Shown: piece after piece, positions 59,562 through 64,000 of the stretch
How the letters are laid out: every line of letters begins with the position of its first letter
Numbering within the stretch: the first letter of the stretch is position 1
Assembly (NCBI RefSeq): GCF_003751805.1
Contig: NZ_RKHQ01000001.1
Span: 1,302,001 to 1,366,000 of the forward strand
DNA: 64,000 nt
Reading direction: 5' to 3'
From: Salana multivorans
Lineage (GTDB): Bacteria > Actinomycetota > Actinomycetes > Actinomycetales > Beutenbergiaceae
Notes under the pieces: model-generated
Told to the model about the DNA's origin: nothing
The model's input: the letters and a program-made list of their open reading frames with translations, nothing else
Databases searched by the model: none
Program-made: the position numbers and the translations under genes

Positions 59562-60330
59562 GCCGTGGCCACGCCCGAGCCGGGTGCAGCACCATTGACG
59601 GTCTGACGGTGGCCGCCGCGGACGCTGCGGCCACGCCCACGTCGGAACCCCCGCTCGACCCGGCCAGACGGTGGCCACAGCCAGCGCCGTGGCCCCGGAC
59701 AAGAGGTCGGCACCGGCCACCAGGCCGCGGCCAGTGCCCCCGCCGGGTGAAGCGTGCCAGGCGGTCTGACCGCGGTCGCCGTGGCCACGCCCACGTCGGA
59801 ACCCCCGCTCGACCCGGCTAGACGGTGGCCACAGCCAGCGCGGTGGACCCGGACTAGGGGTCGGCCCCGGCCACCGGCCGTGGCCACACCCGAACCGGGT
59901 GCAGCGTGCCAGGCGGTCTGGCTGTGGCCACCGCGGTCGCCGTGGCCACGCCCACGTCGGAACCCCCGCTCGACCCGGCTGGACGGTGGCCACAGCCAGC
60001 GCAGTGGCCCCGGACTAGGGGTCGGCCCCGGCCACCGGCCGTGGCCACACCCGAACCGGGTGCAGCGCGCCGGACAGTCCGACCGTGGCCACCGCGGACG
60101 CCGTGGCCACGCCCAGGTCGGAACCCCTGCGCGACCCGGCTAGACGGTGGCCACAGCCAGCGCCGTGGCCCCGGACAAGAGGTCGGCCCCGGCCACCAGG
60201 CCGCGGCCAGTGCCCCCGCCGGGTGAAGCGTGCCAGGCGGTCTGACCGCGGTCGCCGTGGCCACGCCCACGTCGGGACGCCTGCGCGGCCCGGTTCGACC
60301 GTGGCCACCACGGGACCATGGCCGCGTCGC
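59562..60330. repeat. tandem array of 154/161-bp units rich in GTGGCCAC
   Basis: Anchor GTCGGAACCCC recurs at 59641, 59795, 59956 and 60117, and as GTCGGGACGCC at 60271, so the periods are 154, 161, 161 and 154. Two unit types differ: one contains GGACAAGAGGTCGGC with CCGCCGGGTGAAGCGTGCC, the other GGACTAGGGGTCGGCC with ACCCGAACCGGGTGCAGCG. Thirteen exact GTGGCCAC palindromes fall between 59671 and 60308. Confidence 0.92.
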
Positions 60331-60435
60331 CGTGGCCCCGGAGGCCACGCTCAGCCGGGCATGGCGCACCGAACCCGGCGTGTGGGTTCGCACACTCCGC
60401 GCCCGAACCGCTTGACGGGACCCGCTCCGCGGATA

Positions 60436-60448
60436 TATCAATTTGATA
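60436..60448 (+). promoter_or_regulatory. PadR-type operator
   Basis: TATCAA-T-TTGATA is a perfect 13-bp palindrome (6+1+6), 37 nt ahead of the padR start, in an otherwise G+C-rich region. Likely the autoregulatory site of the PadR protein. Confidence 0.75.
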
Positions 60449-60484
60449 CATCTTCCCGACGTGTCGAGCCAGAGGAGCAGTGCC

Positions 60485-61201
60485 ATGCGCAACCGCGCCG
60501 ACGTGCTCGACCTTGCCGTCCTCGGACGGCTCGCGGACGGGCCGCAGCACGGGTACGAGCTCCGCAAGAGCCTCATGACGACCCTCGGGGTCTTCCGCAC
60601 GCTGTCCTTCGGCTCGCTCTACCCGCGCCTGCGGGCGCTGGAGGAGCGGGGGCTCCTGACGTCGTCGTCGACCTCGGCCGGGGACCCGGGCGCGCTCCCG
60701 CACGCCCTCGCCGGCCGCCGCTCGCGGATCGTCTACGAGCTGACGGCGACGGGGAAGGAGCACCTCGCGGAGTCCCTCGCCGCGTGGGACCCGACCGCGT
60801 GGGACGACGACGCCTTCGACGTCCGGTTCTCGATGTTCGCCGTCACCGACCACACGACGCGCCTGCGCATCCTCGAGGGTCGGCGCGCTCGGGTCCTGGA
60901 GCGCCGCGAGGCGTCCCGGGCGGCGCAGGCGAAGAACCGCGAGCGCCGGGACGCCTACACGCTCGAGCTGCAGCGACACGGGCTCGACCTCCTCGAGCGC
61001 GAGCTCGGCTGGCTCGACGGCCTCATCGCCGCCGAGCGGACGGGGGCCGGCCCCGGCCACCCCGCCCAGCACGGCCCTCCGGGCCAGCACGGCCTTCCCG
61101 CCCAGCAGGGCTTTGCGGCCCAGCACGGCGCTCGCGACACCACGGACGTCCGCCCGGCGGCGTCCAGCCCATCCACCGATCCCAGCGGCACCGACCGTTG
61201 A
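60485..61201 (+). CDS. PadR-family transcription regulator
   Basis: A 238-residue PadR protein: winged helix ([39 protein letters not shown]), the C-terminal helical dimer domain, and a low-complexity Gln/His/Gly-rich tail (about 190-238, [10 protein letters not shown]). ATG 60485 has AGGAG upstream. It precedes ino1 by 41 nt; the same pairing is known in mycobacteria and corynebacteria, so it probably controls inositol synthesis. Confidence 0.92.
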   Translation: MRNRADVLDLAVLGRLADGPQHGYELRKSLMTTLGVFRTLSFGSLYPRLRALEERGLLTSSSTSAGDPGALPHALAGRRSRIVYELTATGKEHLAESLAAWDPTAWDDDAFDVRFSMFAVTDHTTRLRILEGRRARVLERREASRAAQAKNRERRDAYTLELQRHGLDLLERELGWLDGLIAAERTGAGPGHPAQHGPPGQHGLPAQQGFAAQHGARDTTDVRPAASSPSTDPSGTDR

Positions 61202-61242
61202 CCGCCGCCACCCGGCGGCAGCACCCCTCCGAAGGAGAACCC

Positions 61243-62328
61243 ATGAGTTCCATCCGCGTCGCGATCGCGGGCGTCGGCAACTGCGCGAGCTCGCTCGTCC
61301 AGGGCGTCGAGTTCTACAAGGACGCCGACCCGAACGGCTCCGTCCCCGGTCTCATGCACGTCCAGTTCGGCGAGTACCACGTGGGCGACCTCGAGTTCGT
61401 CGCCGCGTTCGACGTCGACGCCAAGAAGGTCGGCCAGGACATCTCGGCCGCCATCGTGTCGAGCGAGAACAACACGATCAAGATCGCCGACGTCCCGCCG
61501 CTCGGTGTGACGGTGCAGCGCGGCCCGACCCTCGACGGCCTCGGCAAGTACTACCGCGAGACGATCGAGGAGTCGGACGCGGAGCCCGTCGACGTCGCCC
61601 AGGTGCTGCGTGACGCCGAGGTGGACGTGCTCGTCTGCTACCTGCCCGTCGGTTCGGAGGAGGCCGCGAAGTTCTACGCGCAGGCCGCGATCGACGCGGG
61701 CGTCGGCTTCGTCAACGCCCTCCCGGTCTTCATCGCCGGCACCAAGGAGTGGGCCGACAAGTTCGAGGCCGCCGGTGTGCCGATCGTCGGCGACGACATC
61801 AAGTCGCAGGTCGGCGCCACGATCACGCACCGCGTGCTGGCCCGGCTGTTCGAGGAGCGTGGCGTCGTGCTCGACCGCACGTACCAGCTCAACGTCGGCG
61901 GCAACATGGACTTCAAGAACATGCTCGAGCGCGACCGCCTCGAGTCGAAGAAGGTCTCCAAGACCCAGGCCGTGACGTCCAACATCAAGGACGGCCCGCT
62001 CGCCGGCAAGAAGGACGACCGCAACGTCCACATCGGCCCGTCGGACTACGTCGCCTGGCTGGACGACCGCAAGTGGGCCTACGTCCGCCTCGAGGGTCGC
62101 GCGTTCGGCGAGGTGCCGCTCAACCTGGAGTACAAGCTCGAGGTGTGGGACTCCCCGAACTCGGCCGGCATCATCATCGACGCCGTCCGCGCTGCCAAGA
62201 TCGCGCTCGACCGGGGCATCGGCGGCCCGATCCTCTCGGCGTCCTCCTACTTCATGAAGTCGCCGCCGGAGCAGTACGACGACGAGACGGCCCGCGCCAA
62301 GGTCGAGGCCTTCATCCGCGGCGAGTGA
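61243..62328 (+). CDS. ino1: myo-inositol-1-phosphate synthase
   Basis: This NAD-dependent enzyme converts glucose 6-phosphate to inositol 3-phosphate, the first step to mycothiol and phosphatidylinositol in actinobacteria. 361 residues: Rossmann motif [43 protein letters not shown] and [19 protein letters not shown] 61243 has GAAGGAG upstream. Confidence 0.96.
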   Translation: MSSIRVAIAGVGNCASSLVQGVEFYKDADPNGSVPGLMHVQFGEYHVGDLEFVAAFDVDAKKVGQDISAAIVSSENNTIKIADVPPLGVTVQRGPTLDGLGKYYRETIEESDAEPVDVAQVLRDAEVDVLVCYLPVGSEEAAKFYAQAAIDAGVGFVNALPVFIAGTKEWADKFEAAGVPIVGDDIKSQVGATITHRVLARLFEERGVVLDRTYQLNVGGNMDFKNMLERDRLESKKVSKTQAVTSNIKDGPLAGKKDDRNVHIGPSDYVAWLDDRKWAYVRLEGRAFGEVPLNLEYKLEVWDSPNSAGIIIDAVRAAKIALDRGIGGPILSASSYFMKSPPEQYDDETARAKVEAFIRGE

Positions 62329-62364
62329 GTCGCTGACGCCGCGGACGGCAGACGCCCGCGGCGA

Positions 62365-62416
62365 ACGAACGGCGCCCGCTCGGTGACCTCACGGTCATCG
62401 GGCGGGCGCCGTTCGT
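62365..62416 (+). terminator. hairpin terminator of ino1
   Basis: ACGAACGGCGCCCGCTCGG pairs over 24 bp with the segment ending at 62416; the two odd positions are G-U pairs on the plus strand. A 4-nt loop. It lies between convergent ino1 and the MFS gene. Confidence 0.75.
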
Positions 62417-62419
62417 CGT

Positions 62420-63727
62420 CTACGCGCCGGTCCCGCCCGCGACCGGTCCGTCGGCCCCCTGGGCCGCGCGTGTCTCGAAGCGCACGAGGAGGCGGCTCGC
62501 CACCCCGCCGAACACCACGAGCGCGCTCGCCACGCCGACGAGCAGGACGAGGACCGGTTCCCAGGCACCCGTGCGGTCGAGCACCGCGCCGATGAGCGTC
62601 GGCCCGAGCGCCGCACCGGCGAAGCCGACGGTCTGCAGCACGGCCTGGATCCCGCGGGACTGCGCCTCGTCGCGGGCGACGTGCACACCGAAGGTCACGA
62701 TGACCGTGAAGCAGGCACCCTGCGCCAGCCCACCGAGCAGCACCGCGGCCGCCCACCAGCCGGGCAGGGCGGCCAGGACGACGATGCACGAGAGCCAGCC
62801 GACCGTCGTCGCCGTCATGAGCATCCACAGCCTCACGCCCGGGAGGCGGAGCAGCCCGGGCAGCACGAGCGGGCCGAGAATCCCGAGCGCCATGAAGACC
62901 GCGACGCAGGCGCCGGCCAGGCCGGGGCTCAGCCCCGACCGCTCCCCGAGGAGGCTCGGCAACCACGACGACACCGCGAAGTAGCACATGCCGTGCATCG
63001 CGAACGTGAGACCGAGCACCCACGCCATGGGGATCCGCAGCGCCGACGACGCCGAGCGCGAGGGGGCGGCGGCCGGCTCCCCCGCCGTTCCCGTCACGGG
63101 TCGCGGGTCGGCTCCCGCACCGGCACCGCCGCGCGAGCCGAGCCACCAGGCCCCGGCGGCGACGAACGACGCCAGCGACCACACGGCGAGGCCGAGCTGC
63201 CAGCCGAGCAGCGCGACCACCGGCGCGGAGACGGCCGCGGCCGTCGCGGAGCCGATGTTGGTCGCGGCGGTGTTGATCCCGGTGAGCTGGAGCGCGCGGT
63301 GGCGGAAGTGGCGCGTGACGAAGGTCGGGATCGAGATGTTGACGATCGCGATCGCGGCCCCGAGCAGCACCGAGCCGGCGTAGAGCGCGGCCACCGAGCC
63401 CTGGGAGCGGACGAGGACGCCGACCCCGATCGCGAGCGAGGCGATGACGAGGCTGCGGTCGAGCCCGATCCGCCCGATGAGGGCCGGCGCCACCGGCGTG
63501 AGCAGGGCGAAGCAGAACACCGGGATGCTGGTCAGCGCCCCGGCCTGCGCCTGGCTGAGCCCGGCCTGCGAGGCGATGACGACGAGCACGGGGCCGAGCG
63601 CGACGGTCGGGATCTGGAGCTGGAGACTGACCAGGACGAGCGGCAGCAGGCGGCGCGTGCGCGAGGGCGGCCAGGCGGCCGCGGTCGGCGGACCGGGCCG
63701 GGAGCGCGTGGGGACGGGCGCTGTCAC
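62420..63727 (-). CDS. MFS transporter (CynX/NimT-like)
   Basis: A 435-residue major facilitator protein with twelve predicted helices: VSLQLQIPTVALGPVLVVIA, LTSIPVFCFALLTPVAPALI and INTAATNIGSATAAAVSAPV, resembling the cyanate/nitroimidazole (CynX/NimT) group. A glycine/alanine-rich loop (about 208-225) joins the halves. GTG 63727. Substrate unknown. Confidence 0.9.
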   Translation of the reverse strand: MTAPVPTRSRPGPPTAAAWPPSRTRRLLPLVLVSLQLQIPTVALGPVLVVIASQAGLSQAQAGALTSIPVFCFALLTPVAPALIGRIGLDRSLVIASLAIGVGVLVRSQGSVAALYAGSVLLGAAIAIVNISIPTFVTRHFRHRALQLTGINTAATNIGSATAAAVSAPVVALLGWQLGLAVWSLASFVAAGAWWLGSRGGAGAGADPRPVTGTAGEPAAAPSRSASSALRIPMAWVLGLTFAMHGMCYFAVSSWLPSLLGERSGLSPGLAGACVAVFMALGILGPLVLPGLLRLPGVRLWMLMTATTVGWLSCIVVLAALPGWWAAAVLLGGLAQGACFTVIVTFGVHVARDEAQSRGIQAVLQTVGFAGAALGPTLIGAVLDRTGAWEPVLVLLVGVASALVVFGGVASRLLVRFETRAAQGADGPVAGGTGA

Positions 63728-63789
63728 GGCCGGAGTCTACGCGACCGGTCGAAACGATTCGACCGGTCGCGTGGACCGTCCCGCCGCCG

Positions 63790-64000
63790 TCAGTCGGCGT
63801 ACTGCGGATCGTCGGGGTCGTCGCGATCGGCCCAGCTCCCGCAGACGGGGAACTCGGTCACCCGCAGGCGGGCCACGCCGTAGGGGACGAGCAGCAGATC
63901 GCCGTCGGCGCCGCGCTCGAGCAGCGGGCTGGGCGGCGGCGGATCGGGCGTCACCCCCGTGGCCCGCCACTCCGTCGCCCGCACCGAGCGGCCCTCGACG
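63790..64000 (-). CDS. 3' end of a gene cut by the window edge
   Basis: The last 69 codons of a minus-strand gene: RATEWRATGVTPDPPPPSPL and LLLVPYGVARLRVTEFPVCG up to the stop at 63790. The phrase LVPYGxxxLRVTEFP resembles the C-terminal beta domain of GH127/DUF1680-type beta-L-arabinofuranosidases, but too little is present for a firm call. Confidence 0.6.
   Translation of the reverse strand, partial: VEGRSVRATEWRATGVTPDPPPPSPLLERGADGDLLLVPYGVARLRVTEFPVCGSWADRDDPDDPQYAD

Larger units (their letters stand above)
59370..60484. other. repeat-filled gap between PBP and padR
   Basis: About 1.1 kb without a gene: the PBP leader, the GTGGCCAC tandem array (59562-60330), and the PadR operator (60436-60448). 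The long frames across the array arise from the repeats. Confidence 0.7.

Noticed and set aside
59562-60330. CRISPR array or repeat-encoded protein
   Set aside because: Units are 154/161 bp without unique spacers, and the reading frames through them have opposite-strand twins and no sensible composition.

Overview
The window is about 72% G+C by eye. It carries nrdHIE, a mycothiol-dependent enzyme of the maleylpyruvate isomerase family, a TIGR02569-like kinase, a PadR regulator next to inositol-phosphate synthase, and the rpsF-ssb-rpsR-rplI block with dnaB nearby. This combination points to a chromosome of an actinomycete of the Micrococcales, probably Cellulomonas-like; the genus is inference. 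At least fifteen start codons, on both strands, sit exactly 6-7 nt behind a NANNNT hexamer, so leaderless transcription looks common.

Layout. 1-4.1 kb: ribonucleotide reductase operon nrdHIE (minus strand) behind an 0.9-kb regulatory gap holding NrdR-like boxes, DnaA-like boxes, a RecA-NDp-like promoter and a 59-bp palindromic repeat. 4.1-16.1 kb: acylphosphatase, a P1B-5-type metal ATPase, three DUF1801 proteins, a VOC protein, a lipoprotein, a DsbA/CcdA redox pair, CutC, and a hydrolase/kinase pair. 16.1-21.1 kb: treY-treZ-acetyltransferase, coupled by 4-nt overlaps, which convert maltodextrin to trehalose. 21.1-28.8 kb: a catabolic cluster (CodA-like deaminase, FadR-type regulator, carbamate kinase, DUF1097, and AllH/AllG/AllF homologues) bracketed by two copies of one operator, TTGGYATACCAA. 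29-39.2 kb: fatty acid desaturase, methyltransferase, a LacI-controlled ABC importer with a GH130 phosphorylase, and an MFS/acetyltransferase/TetR module.

39.2-47.2 kb is accessory. It contains a decayed mrr endonuclease gene, a rhomboid protease, a small CxxC protein, and an intact three-gene ABC-3C conflict system (REase-like effector, middle component, SMC-like ATPase). Behind these lies a graveyard: an ISL3-type transposase scrap, a truncated phosphoesterase, a frameshifted zinc-ribbon ORF and the frameshifted tail of a type I methylase (hsdM). The ABC-3C genes and their flanks are visibly less G+C-rich than the core.

47.2-64 kb returns to core genes: dnaB with a DnaA-box cluster upstream, a MATE exporter, an ABC/FtsX exporter pair, an orphan RNase N1/T1-type toxin with an LQRAAGN motif, rplI-rpsR-ssb-rpsF, and a class A PBP. 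A 0.75-kb tandem array with thirteen GTGGCCAC palindromes follows, then padR-ino1, an MFS transporter and a partial gene at the right edge. Two other repeat families occur twice each: a 59-bp palindrome (3.9 and 31.0 kb) and a 131/132-bp element with inverted ends (13.3 and 50.5 kb).
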